In this document: positions 7,315-16,683 of the stretch, piece by piece
How the letters are laid out: each line of letters starts with the position of its first letter
How positions within the stretch are numbered: the first letter of the stretch is position 1
Source of the DNA: Clostridiales bacterium
GTDB lineage: Bacteria > Bacillota > Clostridia > Caldicoprobacterales > DTU083
Length of the DNA: 50,563 bases
NCBI GenBank assembly: GCA_012842605.1
Contig: DUSN01000103.1
Location: forward strand, 1 to 50,563
Direction: 5' to 3'
The notes under the pieces: generated by a model
Database searches by the model: none
Told to the model about the DNA's origin: nothing
What the model saw: only the letters and a program-made list of their open reading frames with translations
Program-made: the position numbers and the translations under genes

Positions 7315-9852
7315 ATGAATATGAAGCTTGCATTTTCAACACTTGGATGCCCGGATTTCAGCTGGACCGACATTTATACCATGGCCAAGGACCTTGGCTT
7401 TGGCGGTATTGAAATCCGCGGACTGGGCCAGGACATCTTTGCCGTACAAGCCCAGCCCTTTAAGGAAGAACAGCTGCAGGATACAGTCCGGAAGTTGAAC
7501 TCCCTGCGGCTGGAAATCCCCTGCCTTTCCTCGGGCTGCTGTCTGAAGTTCGCTGACAAAGCCGAGGAAAACTATGAAGAAATCCTGCAGTACATCCATT
7601 TAGCAGCAAAATTGGGCACTCCCTATGTGCGGATACTGGCCGACCAGGCACCTGAGCCATGCAGCGAAGTGGATGATGATGCGGTGCTTGCCCAAATTGC
7701 CCGCCTTGTTCCTGTTGCCGAGGAGTACGGGGTCACCCTGCTGGTGGAAACCAACGGTGTATATGCCGACACAAGCCGGCTCCGGAACCTCCTGGACCAT
7801 ATTGCAAGTGATTCGGTAGCCGCCTTGTGGGATTTGCACCACCCCTACCGGTTCTTCGGAGAGACTCCGGGCAAGACGGTACAAAACCTCGGAGCCTATA
7901 TAAAGCATGTCCATATCAAGGATTCCGTAGTGGCGGACGGAAAGCTTCGTTACTGCCTTATGGGGGAAGGCGACCTCCCCATAGGAGATATGATGCTGGC
8001 ACTTCAATCCATTAATTATGACGGGTACATTTCCCTGGAATGGGTTAAACGCTGGGCAAGGGACCTGGAGGATGCCGGAGTTGTCTTTCCCCATTTTGCA
8101 AACTATATGAGCCGCTTCATGGAAAAAAAGACGACACGCAGCCGCCTGTATGACAATGCTGCCAAAACAGGCAAGTATATTTGGGAAAAGGATATCCTGA
8201 TTGACCTGACCTTCCCCCAGCTGCTGGACCGTGTGGTTGAGGAGTTCCCCGACCAGTATGCGCTCCGTTATACAACCATGGACTATAACAGGACCTATTC
8301 AGAATTCCGCGACGAGGTATATACTTTCGCCCGGTCACTGATAGCGCTTGGCGTAAAACCAGGTGACCATGTAGCAATCTGGGCAACAAACGTGCCACAG
8401 TGGTTCATAACCTTCTGGGCCACTACCATAATAGGCGGCGTCCTGGTAACTGTTAATACCGCATACAAGATTCACGAAGCGGAATACCTGCTGCGTCAGT
8501 CCGACACTCATACCCTGGTCATGATTGACGGTTACAAGGATTCCGATTATGTAAGCATTATGAAGGAAATTTGTCCTGAGCTGGAAACCCATGTCCCCGG
8601 AAAGCCCCTGCATTCAAAACGCCTGCCCTTCCTGCGGAATATCATTACCATTGAGTCCAGGCAACCGGGATGCCTTACCTGGGATGATGCTGTTGCCCTG
8701 GCAGACAAGGTGCCGCTGGATGCAGTCTATCGCCGTGCATACACCATCAACAAGCACGATGTATGCAACATGCAGTATACCTCCGGGACAACCGGTTTCC
8801 CCAAAGGAGTTATGCTGACCCATTACAACATCATCAACAACGGAAAATGCATAGGTGACAGGATGGACTTATCCACAGCGGACCGCATGCTTATACACGT
8901 TCCCATGTTCCATTGCTTTGGCATGGTGCTGTCCATGATTGCCTGCATGACACACGGATCCACCATGTGCCCCCTGCCCTATTTCTCCCCGAAGAAATCC
9001 TTAGAATGCATCAATAAAGAGAAAATCACCTGTATCAACGGTGTTCCAACCATGTTTATAGCCATGCTGGAGCATGAGGATTTCGCAAAGACCGACTTTT
9101 CCCACATGCGGACGGGAATCATGGCCGGCAGCCCCTGCCCCATTAAGGTAATGCAGGATGTTGTGGATAAAATGAAGGTTAGCCAGATTACCATTGTATA
9201 CGGCCAGACCGAAGCTTCTCCCGGATGTACCCAAAGCTGGGCAGACGATCCCCTGGAGGTGCGGGTTAATACGGTAGGCCGGCCTCTTCCCGGCATTGAG
9301 TGCAAAATCGTGGACCCGGTGACAGGCAAGGACCTTCCCGACGGTGTGGACGGGGAGTTTGTAGCCCGGGGCTATAATATAATGAAGGGATATTATAAAA
9401 TGCCGGAAGCTACGGCCGCTGCCATAGATGAAAACGGCTGGCTTCATACCGGCGACCTTGCCAGGCGCAATCCTGACGGGAACTTCAAGATTACCGGACG
9501 CATCAAGGACATGATCATTCGCGGCGGAGAGAACATCTACCCGAAGGAAATTGAAGATTTTATCTATACACACCCGAAGGTAAAGGATGTGCAGGTTATC
9601 GGCGTGCCTGACAAGCAATACGGTGAGGAAATAATGGCCTGGGTTATTTTAAAGGAAGAGGAAGAAATGACGCCCGAGGAGCTTCAAAGTTACATCCGCT
9701 CTCATATGGCAAAGCATAAAACCCCGAAATATGTTAAATTTGTAACGGAGTTCCCAATGAATGCTGCCGGTAAGATCCTGAAATACAAGATGAGAGAAGA
9801 AGCAATTGACCTGCTGGGCCTGCATTCCGAGAGTTGTATTGAAACAGCATAA
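7315..9852 (+). CDS. Fusion: xylose-isomerase-like TIM-barrel domain + AMP-forming acyl-CoA synthetase
   Basis: An 845-residue two-domain protein. Residues ~1-265 form a sugar phosphate isomerase/epimerase-type TIM barrel with candidate metal ligands in IEIRG (~33), LLVETNG (~148), ALWDLHHP (~175), HVHIKD (~200) and ISLEWVK (~243). Residues ~285-835 are an ANL-family acyl-CoA synthetase: P-loop YTSGTTGFPKGVMLTH near 488, YGQTEASPG near 629, GWLHTGDLARR with the ribose-binding Asp, the hinge GRIKDMIIRGGENIYP, and the C-terminal catalytic Lys in AAGKILKYKMRE. The ligase would activate a carboxylic acid to its CoA thioester; neither acid nor sugar is known. Two AGGAG motifs give possible starts at 7315 (6-base spacing) and 7321 (7-base spacing). 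The gene stands alone behind a leucine-type T-box, an unexpected regulator for it. Confidence 0.9.
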   Translation: MNMKLAFSTLGCPDFSWTDIYTMAKDLGFGGIEIRGLGQDIFAVQAQPFKEEQLQDTVRKLNSLRLEIPCLSSGCCLKFADKAEENYEEILQYIHLAAKLGTPYVRILADQAPEPCSEVDDDAVLAQIARLVPVAEEYGVTLLVETNGVYADTSRLRNLLDHIASDSVAALWDLHHPYRFFGETPGKTVQNLGAYIKHVHIKDSVVADGKLRYCLMGEGDLPIGDMMLALQSINYDGYISLEWVKRWARDLEDAGVVFPHFANYMSRFMEKKTTRSRLYDNAAKTGKYIWEKDILIDLTFPQLLDRVVEEFPDQYALRYTTMDYNRTYSEFRDEVYTFARSLIALGVKPGDHVAIWATNVPQWFITFWATTIIGGVLVTVNTAYKIHEAEYLLRQSDTHTLVMIDGYKDSDYVSIMKEICPELETHVPGKPLHSKRLPFLRNIITIESRQPGCLTWDDAVALADKVPLDAVYRRAYTINKHDVCNMQYTSGTTGFPKGVMLTHYNIINNGKCIGDRMDLSTADRMLIHVPMFHCFGMVLSMIACMTHGSTMCPLPYFSPKKSLECINKEKITCINGVPTMFIAMLEHEDFAKTDFSHMRTGIMAGSPCPIKVMQDVVDKMKVSQITIVYGQTEASPGCTQSWADDPLEVRVNTVGRPLPGIECKIVDPVTGKDLPDGVDGEFVARGYNIMKGYYKMPEATAAAIDENGWLHTGDLARRNPDGNFKITGRIKDMIIRGGENIYPKEIEDFIYTHPKVKDVQVIGVPDKQYGEEIMAWVILKEEEEMTPEELQSYIRSHMAKHKTPKYVKFVTEFPMNAAGKILKYKMREEAIDLLGLHSESCIETA

Positions 9853-9920
9853 AAATGCAGGAATTGTTAATGAAAATGCAATCTATCAGGAAATTGCCCA
9901 ACATAATTTTCTATTTTGGG

Positions 9921-9949
9921 TTGAAAAATCTTCCGATATGGTATATAAT
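9921..9949 (+). promoter_or_regulatory. Distal sigma-A promoter of the PEP carboxykinase leader
   Basis: TTGAAA at 9921-9926 and TATAAT at 9944-9949 are separated by 17 bases, giving a leader of about 365 bases. Complementary stretches TGGCTGAAA (about 9987) and TTTCAGCCA (10061-10069) could fold the upper leader. I recognise no further element between 9956 and 10069. Confidence 0.6.
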
Positions 9950-10069
9950 GTAGTTGTTTATTTGGCAATAATTTAACAACTGATTATGGCTGAAAATGCA
10001 ATTTTTATGTGGCACTTATTCACAGCAGGGGTTGTACCATATATATACTAAACAATGATGTTTCAGCCA

Positions 10070-10098
10070 TTGACTGCCATAATTCTTCTTGATATGCT
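10070..10098 (+). promoter_or_regulatory. Proximal sigma-A promoter directly before the riboswitch
   Basis: TTGACT at 10070-10075 and TATGCT at 10093-10098 are separated by 17 bases. A start near 10105 would coincide with the first bases of the riboswitch. Confidence 0.5.
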
Positions 10099-10106
10099 TG
10101 TATTGG

Positions 10107-10192
10107 TTTAAAGGGGAGTAGCTTAAAAGTTATAAAGTCAACAACCGGCAATGCCTGGCTTTATACTCCGATCGGAAAGCAAGACCTTTAAC
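10107..10192 (+). promoter_or_regulatory. yybP-ykoY family (Mn2+-sensing) riboswitch
   Basis: The hallmark segments of the family are present in order: TTAAAGGGGAGTAGC at 10108-10122, an AAAGTCAA segment at 10134-10141, a hairpin TATAAAG/CTTTATA around a CCGG-containing loop, and GGAAAGCAAGACCTTTAA at 10174-10191. The last closely matches the end of the ykoY aptamer as I remember it. P1 would form between TTAAAGG and CCTTTAA. The 3' P1 strand is also the 5' arm of the following terminator, so ligand binding should block termination and switch expression on. Mn2+ as ligand is established for the family, not shown here. A covariance-model search would settle it. Confidence 0.78.
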
Positions 10193-10231
10193 ATGATTCC
10201 TATACAGACGAGTCGTGTTAAAGGCTTTTTG
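10185..10231 (+). terminator. Riboswitch-controlled intrinsic terminator
   Basis: CCTTTAACATGA (10185-10196) pairs with TCGTGTTAAAGG (10213-10224) and is followed by CTTTTTG. The 5' arm overlaps P1 of the riboswitch, giving mutually exclusive folds. Confidence 0.8.
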
Positions 10232-10319
10232 CATAGTATTAAAGATATTTGTTTAATGTAATAACAAATGACTTACATTAAATCATAATAAAGCAAAAAC
10301 TACAGAAAGTGGTGAGGTT

Positions 10320-12113
10320 ATGACTAAAAACAAGAAGCTGCAAGCATGGGTTGAAGAAATGGCAAAAATGTGCCAGCCTGATCAGATCTACTGGTGTGAC
10401 GGATCACAGGAAGAAAACGATCGTCTGCTAAAGGAAATGGTAGAATCCGGCATGGCAATTCCTCTTAATCCTGAAAAACGCCCCGGATGCTATCTTTTCC
10501 GCAGCCATCCGTCCGATGTTGCCCGCGTTGAAGACAGGACATTTATCGCTTCAAGGAGACAGGAAGACGCAGGCCCGACAAACAACTGGATTGATCCTGA
10601 TGAGCTTAAGGCAACCATGACAGAATTATACACAGGATGCATGAAAGGAAGAACCATGTACGTGGTTCCCTTCTCCATGGGCCCCATCGGTTCACCGATA
10701 TCCAAAATTGGTGTTGAGCTGACAGACAGCCCCTATGTTGTAGTCAACATGCGCATTATGACCCGCATGGGCACTGAAGTTCTCGAAGCCCTGGGCGAAG
10801 ACGGAGATTTCGTAAAATGCCTGCATTCCGTAGGCGCTCCCCTGGAAGAAGGTCAGAAGGATTCTTCATGGCCATGCGCTCCAATGGAGAAGAAATATAT
10901 CAGCCACTTCCCCGAGGAAAAAACTATCTGGTCCTATGGTTCCGGCTACGGCGGAAACGCTCTCCTTGGCAAGAAATGCTTTGCCCTGCGTATAGCATCG
11001 GTTCAAGCCCGCGAAGAAGGCTGGCTGGCTGAGCATATGCTGATCCTCCGCCTGACCGATCCAAAAGGCAGAAAGACATATGTTACAGGTGCATTCCCCA
11101 GCGCTTGCGGAAAAACCAACCTGGCTATGCTGATTCCTACCATCCCCGGCTGGAAGGTTGAAACAATCGGTGATGATATTGCATGGATGAAGTTCGGAAA
11201 AGACGGCCGCCTGTACGCTATCAATCCTGAGGCCGGCTTCTTTGGAGTTGCTCCGGGAACATCCTTTGATTCCAACCCCAATGCAATGCACAGCATTGAA
11301 AAGAATACCATATTCACCAATGTTGCATTAACCGATGACGGAGATGTATGGTGGGAAGGCATCGGTACCGAAGCTCCGGATCATCTGATCGACTGGCAGG
11401 GCAATGACTGGACACCTGGCTGCGGCAGGCCGGCAGCACATCCCAATGCACGTTTTACCGCACCTGCAAGCCAATGCCCCGTTATCGCTCCTGAATGGGA
11501 AGATCCCAACGGAGTGCCGATTTCGGCCATCCTGGTAGGAGGACGCCGTCCCAGCACCATTCCTCTGGTTCATGAGAGCTTTGACTGGAACCATGGCGTA
11601 TTTATGGGCTCCATTATGGGTTCTGAAATCACAGCAGCTACCATTTCCAAGAATATTGGTCAGGTTCGCCGCGATCCCTTCGCAATGCTGCCCTTCTGCG
11701 GCTACCATATTTGCGATTACCTGCAGCACTGGCTGGATATCGGAAAGAAAGCTGATCCCAGCAAGCTGCCTAAGATATTCTATGTGAACTGGTTCCGCAA
11801 GGACAAGGACGGAAAATGGTTGTGGCCCGGCTTTGGCGAGAACAGCCGTGTTCTGAAATGGATTGTTGAGAGAGTTAACGGTGAAGGAAAAGCCGTAGAA
11901 ACTCCTATCGGATATATGCCTGCAGTGGATGCCATTGATACAGAAGGCCTGAATGTAAGCGAAGCTGATATGGCCGAGCTGCTCAAGGTTGACAGGGAAG
12001 AATGGCTCAAGGAAGTTGAATCCATCAAAGAGCATTATGCAAAACTGGGCGACAAGCTGCCTGAAGAAATGAAGAAACAGCTTGAAGCACTTGAAGCAAG
12101 GCTGAAGGCATAA
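10320..12113 (+). CDS. pckG: Phosphoenolpyruvate carboxykinase (GTP)
   Basis: A 597-residue cytoplasmic enzyme interconverting oxaloacetate + GTP and PEP + CO2 + GDP. The size and motifs fit the GTP-dependent class, not the ~530-residue ATP class. Visible are the kinase-1a P-loop [12 protein letters not shown] near residue 260 with the reactive Cys, the metal-binding stretch [10 protein letters not shown], the [14 protein letters not shown] segment, and [11 protein letters not shown] near 405. It is full length. The start ATG at 10320 follows GGTGAGG closely. In anaerobes the enzyme often works in the PEP-carboxylating direction or as part of a malate shunt. It is Mn2+-activated in characterised members, which makes the preceding Mn2+-type riboswitch meaningful. 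A terminator follows about 60 bases after the stop. Confidence 0.97.
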   Translation: MTKNKKLQAWVEEMAKMCQPDQIYWCDGSQEENDRLLKEMVESGMAIPLNPEKRPGCYLFRSHPSDVARVEDRTFIASRRQEDAGPTNNWIDPDELKATMTELYTGCMKGRTMYVVPFSMGPIGSPISKIGVELTDSPYVVVNMRIMTRMGTEVLEALGEDGDFVKCLHSVGAPLEEGQKDSSWPCAPMEKKYISHFPEEKTIWSYGSGYGGNALLGKKCFALRIASVQAREEGWLAEHMLILRLTDPKGRKTYVTGAFPSACGKTNLAMLIPTIPGWKVETIGDDIAWMKFGKDGRLYAINPEAGFFGVAPGTSFDSNPNAMHSIEKNTIFTNVALTDDGDVWWEGIGTEAPDHLIDWQGNDWTPGCGRPAAHPNARFTAPASQCPVIAPEWEDPNGVPISAILVGGRRPSTIPLVHESFDWNHGVFMGSIMGSEITAATISKNIGQVRRDPFAMLPFCGYHICDYLQHWLDIGKKADPSKLPKIFYVNWFRKDKDGKWLWPGFGENSRVLKWIVERVNGEGKAVETPIGYMPAVDAIDTEGLNVSEADMAELLKVDREEWLKEVESIKEHYAKLGDKLPEEMKKQLEALEARLKA

Positions 12114-12173
12114 ATTCTGCCAAGCTTATTAATCAAGGCATAGACACTCCAATATAATTTAAATCTTATAGAA

Positions 12174-12209
12174 ATGCCGCAGTCTGCAACAGATTGCGGC
12201 ATCTTTCTT
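12174..12209 (+). terminator. Rho-independent terminator of pckG
   Basis: Arms ATGCCGCA (12174-12181) and TGCGGCAT (12195-12202) with additional pairing CTG/CAG inside are followed by CTTTCTT. Confidence 0.75.
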
Positions 12210-12308
12210 GCCTGCATTGATGCTGCCATGCCCTCTTGCATAGATATCAACAATATGATACAGTTGATGTGTTGCATGCTTGTTACATACTAATGATAGG
12301 GGATTTTC

Positions 12309-14039
12309 ATGAGCAATTTTAGGGAATTAGGCCTTTCAGAGCCCATTTTAAAAGCCTTGAATGAAATGGGTTTTGAAGAGCCTACAGAAGTACAGAAGTT
12401 AGCCATCCCCCCCGCCTTGAACGGAAGGGATGTAATAGTCATGTCCAAAACCGGCAGCGGGAAAACTGCCGTATTCGGTGTATCCATCCTGCAAATGACC
12501 GACCCTTCTGACCCGGGTCCTCAATGCCTGATACTCGTGCCTACCAGAGAACTGGCTGTGCAGGTAAACAATGATCTTAAAAAAATGGCCATGTATACCA
12601 CACATCAAACAATGGCAGTATATGGCCAGCATAATATCAACACAGAAATCCGTGAACTAAAACAAAACATCACCATAGTAACCGGTACACCCGGCCGGGT
12701 ATATGACCACATTCAAAACGGTAACCTGGATACTTCCAACATACACTTTCTTGTATTGGATGAAGTGGACCGGATGATGGATATGGGCTTCATAGACCAG
12801 GTCCGGAGGATTATTCGTACTCTGCCAAAGAATCGTACCACTCTTTTATTTTCAGCCACCATCCCGGAAGAAGTCCGCAGACTTTGCCAGCAATATATGA
12901 ATGATCCTGTAAATATAGAAATCCAATCAGCTACCAGAACAGTGGATACTATTGAACAAATATATTACCGGGTAGAGAAAAATGAAAAGCGTACCCAGCT
13001 TAATCGCCTGCTGCTGATGGAGCAGCCTGAAACCTGCATGATTTTTTGCAATACAAAAGCTGCAGTGGATCAGGTTCAGAACCACCTGGCCGGCAAGGGA
13101 TATGCATCGAGGGCTCTGCACGGAGATATTCCCCAAAGCAAAAGAATGAAGAACATACAGCAATTTAAACAAGGTGACTACCATATACTGGTGGCAACAG
13201 ACGTGGCTGCAAGGGGGATACATGTTGAAGATCTGTCTCTTGTTATCAACTACGATGTGCCCAACGAGCTTGACAGCTACATTCACCGTGTAGGCCGAAC
13301 CGGGCGGGCAGGGCAAGGCGGACGTGCCATCTCCCTGGTAACAACTGACGATCTTATGACATTGTATCAAATAGAAGAGCATATCGGAACCCTGATTCCC
13401 GAGGCACCCCTGCCTACAGATGAAGAGCTTGCGGAAAGAAGCGAGTCCGCAGAAGAATGGATTAAGGCAAATGCTATAAAAAATAAACCCGGTTATCAGG
13501 CTGCGAAAAAAAGAACCGGGGGCAGCAAAAGCAGGAGTACCGGAATCAGGAGTACCGATGGCAAAGTTGCTGGCTGCAAAAGCGGAAACAGCAGGAAAAC
13601 CGATGATATATGCGCTGATAGCAGAAGCAGCGCTGCCAAAAGCACCGGCGGCAGAAATGCCGCAGAAAACAGAAAAGCATCATCCGGTTTAAAACCATCA
13701 CAAAAGCGCAGTTCTCCAAGCAGTCAGCATGCGCGGTCAGGTGACGGCAGACGGAATGAACAAGGTAAAGCAGGCTTTAGGGCTGCTGCAGATAAAACGC
13801 ATACTGCTTCATACATGGCAGACAATAGGCAAAACAAAAGAACCAGACCTGATAAAAATACCGCTATGGATGCAAATATCAAATCAGACAGGGATACCAG
13901 GGTAAGCAAAGGTGCCGGCCAAAGAACATCAACTGCTCCGCCTAATGCAGCTAATGCAGTGAAAACAGAAAAGCCGCAGGAAACGGCTGCAAAAAAGTCG
14001 TTGTTTAAACGAATTTTTGATAAAATTCTGGGCAGGTAA
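12309..14039 (+). CDS. DEAD-family ATP-dependent RNA helicase (DEVD variant) with basic tail
   Basis: A 576-residue helicase. The order of motifs is complete: Q motif FEEPTEVQ (~22), I SKTGSGKT (~46), Ia PTRELAVQ (~76), Ib TPGR (~124), II as DEVD (~150) instead of DEAD, III SAT (~183), IV MIFCNTK (~245), V ATDVAARGI (~295) and VI HRVGRTGRAG (~325). The core ends near residue 385. A ~180-residue low-complexity tail follows, rich in Lys, Arg, Ser, Gly and Ala, ending KKSLFKRIFDKILGR. Such tails bind RNA non-specifically. The protein is likely to act in ribosome assembly or mRNA turnover, as CshA-type enzymes do. The ATG at 12309 follows AGGGG by 7 bases. It converges with the GH78 gene. Confidence 0.93.
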   Translation: MSNFRELGLSEPILKALNEMGFEEPTEVQKLAIPPALNGRDVIVMSKTGSGKTAVFGVSILQMTDPSDPGPQCLILVPTRELAVQVNNDLKKMAMYTTHQTMAVYGQHNINTEIRELKQNITIVTGTPGRVYDHIQNGNLDTSNIHFLVLDEVDRMMDMGFIDQVRRIIRTLPKNRTTLLFSATIPEEVRRLCQQYMNDPVNIEIQSATRTVDTIEQIYYRVEKNEKRTQLNRLLLMEQPETCMIFCNTKAAVDQVQNHLAGKGYASRALHGDIPQSKRMKNIQQFKQGDYHILVATDVAARGIHVEDLSLVINYDVPNELDSYIHRVGRTGRAGQGGRAISLVTTDDLMTLYQIEEHIGTLIPEAPLPTDEELAERSESAEEWIKANAIKNKPGYQAAKKRTGGSKSRSTGIRSTDGKVAGCKSGNSRKTDDICADSRSSAAKSTGGRNAAENRKASSGLKPSQKRSSPSSQHARSGDGRRNEQGKAGFRAAADKTHTASYMADNRQNKRTRPDKNTAMDANIKSDRDTRVSKGAGQRTSTAPPNAANAVKTEKPQETAAKKSLFKRIFDKILGR

Positions 14040-14089
14040 TCAAATAATACGCTTGTTTAAATGAATTTACTTAAATCCCGGCCGGATAG

Positions 14090-16441
14090 TCAAGCAAGGC
14101 GAATACATTTAATGCTTTCGGGATAATCAATATCGCATATTATTTTATCCCCCTGCTTTATCCAGCCAACTGCGATATCCCCATAGGGAGTAGGCACTTT
14201 TCCGGATGCCCGGTCCAGAATACCGGTGACAGGCTCCAGCCTGAAGACCCGGAAACCGGGTTCCACCGGCTTTACTCCCAGTAAATACCGCTGATAAAAG
14301 TAAACCGGAATGGCTGACCAGCCATGACACAAACTGCCGGCATCGGAGAAATCCGATGCCCCTTTTATTGTTTCCCAGAAGCTGGTAGCACCTTTAAGCA
14401 GCATATATCCCCAATCATTCTCTATCTTGTTGAAAACGAACCCTGCATATTTTTCCGGCTCCTGCATCAAAACTTCAAACTTGTAGATGGAATGACTGAG
14501 TGTAGTCTCCACCAATCCGTTATTTTTTTGTGCCAGCCTGCTGCGCAGTATGGAAGCCCGCTGCTCGCTGCATGCCCCGGCGCATATAATGAGTGCCTGG
14601 GTCAGCTCAGCATAATGAGGCTCACATCCACTGCCTGCATAAGTTAAAAATACCTGTTGTTCTTCATCCCAAAAGGTTTCACGGACTGCCTTTCTTACCA
14701 TATCACGATCAGCAGCCCACGCATCCGCCAAGCAAATGTCACCTGCTGCTTTTGCCATGTAAGAAGCAGCGTCAAGGGCCATGATATAAAAGGCATTAAG
14801 AGGCGCATCCCATCTTTCAGTCTGAAGATTATGACAGCCCAAATCACCATCGAGCCCGTCCGCCCATTCATAAAAATGCCAATACCTCTGGCCCTGGGGA
14901 CTTAGCAGCAGGTTATTCTCTCTGCTTTTTGCATATTGCTCCAGCATATATTTTATCCGCGGCAAAGCCCTGCGAACCGGCTCCAGCCTTCCGCTGAACA
15001 AATAGTGATCAGCTGCCTCCATTATCCACGCCATGCTGAAGCAGGGTATAGTGATACCCACCTTGGCAGGAGCACAAAGTTCAAGATACCCGTCATCCGC
15101 CAATCCCTTGCCCAGCAAATCAAAGGATGCCTCCGGGAAGTCATATTCACCAAAGCAATAATAACCGCACAGGGCTTCATTGCGGGAATCCATGCTGTAA
15201 AGTGCCTGCTCTCTCCAGGGAGTATCCTCATAGTGCTCATGCATGCACAGATGAAGAGTGCGTACACTTACATCATAAATGCGGTTCCACAAGCTGTTGG
15301 GTGAAGTAAAGCTTCCCTTTTGCACAACCGGATATTCAGTCGGCTTAATTCCTGCATAATAAAGTATAAATTTGTCTTTGATATTGCTTATATGCAACTG
15401 GATATATCTGCCGCCCAGCCTGGTGGTATAATGTATAAAGTGCTGTCTGCCTTCCCTGCTTATATACCTGTTGGCAAAGTTTCTGCCTCCAACTGCTGTT
15501 CTTACCCGCATATCCTCCAGATGCTCGCCGTAACCTATATCTACAACCGTGCCTTCACCGCATTCAAGTTCCAGTTCAAACAAGCCGGCTTCTTCCCGCC
15601 CTAAATCCAGGATAAGGTATATTCCTCTCTCCTGAGTATTATCCTTATTTATAAAATCATCTTTCAGGCGGCAGCCTGCATCTGCCGGTAAGGTCCTTCT
15701 AACAGCACCATCAAACAATTGTTCGAAAGGCAGAGGAGACAGATAATCGGTCTGCATCAACTGGGCAACAGTCTTATCTCCATAGTTTTGCAGCCGGATA
15801 AATCTGCCCTGGGCAATTATCCTGGTATTTATTCTGTCTCCTATGACAAGCTTGGAAATGGGCCGCTTTCCAAGGGAAGCGGGCTGGCCATTGAATACCC
15901 TGTTATAAGTAACGGACGGTGTCCAGCCCTCTCCGGGTGCATAGTCCTGACTGCGCCAGGAATCATCCATTCGGGCATCATACTCATACGTAAAGGACAA
16001 TTGCCCGGTAATCTTAGGCACAGCCCCGTTTTTATATGCAGGCGAAAGCCGGGACAAGGTTTGCTCATCGCTTACAATCCTTTTTTCACCGCAGTCCAGT
16101 ACATACCACAGTCCTGCTTTGCCTTTTCTGTATGTAGAACTGCTTTCGCCCTGGCAATATACCAATATGGAAAGGGTGTTATTCCCTTCCTTTAAGTACC
16201 CAGTTACATTAAGAACATCGTAGGTCTTGCTTTCCGGATAGTCAGAAAACTGCCCGCACGATACGAATTCATTGTTCAGCCACACTGCATAGTCCTTGTC
16301 TGCAGATATAAAAAGGGTGCAGCTTTCCCCAGGTGTTTTATTTAAATGAAACTGCCTGCGGAATTCTGCATACTGGTTTGTCTTTTCAGTATCTTCCTCT
16401 GCCCATATCCATTCTGCTCCTGATCGTAATACATTATTCAT
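14090..16441 (-). CDS. Alpha-L-rhamnosidase-like glycoside hydrolase (GH78-like)
   Basis: A 783-residue protein without signal peptide, so cytoplasmic. The N-terminal ~200 residues form beta-rich domains beginning AEWIWAEEDTEKTNQYAEFR, as in bacterial rhamnosidase N domains. The catalytic six-hairpin barrel follows: the DTPWREQALYSMDSRNEALC segment near residue 408 corresponds to the acidic active-site block of GH78. The FWETIKGASDFSDAGSLCHGWSA segment near 700 carries the family's conserved late motif. Terminal rhamnose release from imported oligosaccharides or glycosides is the likely role, but related specificities exist. GGAGAG lies 7 bases before the ATG. The gene sits behind the upstream transporter operon, but a terminator and its own promoter separate them, so it can be expressed separately. 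Confidence 0.8.
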   Translation of the reverse strand: MNNVLRSGAEWIWAEEDTEKTNQYAEFRRQFHLNKTPGESCTLFISADKDYAVWLNNEFVSCGQFSDYPESKTYDVLNVTGYLKEGNNTLSILVYCQGESSSTYRKGKAGLWYVLDCGEKRIVSDEQTLSRLSPAYKNGAVPKITGQLSFTYEYDARMDDSWRSQDYAPGEGWTPSVTYNRVFNGQPASLGKRPISKLVIGDRINTRIIAQGRFIRLQNYGDKTVAQLMQTDYLSPLPFEQLFDGAVRRTLPADAGCRLKDDFINKDNTQERGIYLILDLGREEAGLFELELECGEGTVVDIGYGEHLEDMRVRTAVGGRNFANRYISREGRQHFIHYTTRLGGRYIQLHISNIKDKFILYYAGIKPTEYPVVQKGSFTSPNSLWNRIYDVSVRTLHLCMHEHYEDTPWREQALYSMDSRNEALCGYYCFGEYDFPEASFDLLGKGLADDGYLELCAPAKVGITIPCFSMAWIMEAADHYLFSGRLEPVRRALPRIKYMLEQYAKSRENNLLLSPQGQRYWHFYEWADGLDGDLGCHNLQTERWDAPLNAFYIMALDAASYMAKAAGDICLADAWAADRDMVRKAVRETFWDEEQQVFLTYAGSGCEPHYAELTQALIICAGACSEQRASILRSRLAQKNNGLVETTLSHSIYKFEVLMQEPEKYAGFVFNKIENDWGYMLLKGATSFWETIKGASDFSDAGSLCHGWSAIPVYFYQRYLLGVKPVEPGFRVFRLEPVTGILDRASGKVPTPYGDIAVGWIKQGDKIICDIDYPESIKCIRLA

Positions 16442-16546
16442 ATGTCAACTCTCCATAACAATAATCAGGCCGCCCGGTGTCATACTCCCGCCATTTTAGA
16501 GCGTAAATTTCTGCTGTTATATGGCTGAATTCAGCGGCTTTTCTTT

Positions 16547-16576
16547 ATGATATCCTTCTGAGGTAAATTGAGTCAA
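16547..16576 (-). promoter_or_regulatory. Promoter of the GH78 gene
   Basis: On the minus strand TTGACT (16571-16576) and TATCAT (16547-16552) are 18 bases apart, about 105 bases before the ATG. The leader contains a small GCTGAATTCAGC palindrome near 16524-16535. Confidence 0.5.
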
Positions 16577-16628
16577 GCCAGCTTTCCTAAAATGATCAGG
16601 AAAATAACTTTAATAATGACAGAAATGT

Positions 16629-16653
16629 AAAAAGCCCAGGCTTTTGCCCGGGT
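16629..16653 (-). terminator. Rho-independent terminator after the binding-protein gene
   Basis: On the minus strand CCCGGGC and GCCTGGG form a 7-bp stem (one G-T pair) with a short loop, directly followed by CTTTTTAC. It lies 31 bases after the stop of the gene at 16684. Confidence 0.8.
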
Positions 16654-16683
16654 TCAAGTGACTTTTATTAATTCAGTCTATTA

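Noticed and set aside
7600-9618. Long minus-strand frames opposite the fusion gene
   Set aside because: They are antisense shadows of a strong coding gene, with no ribosome sites and no recognisable domains.
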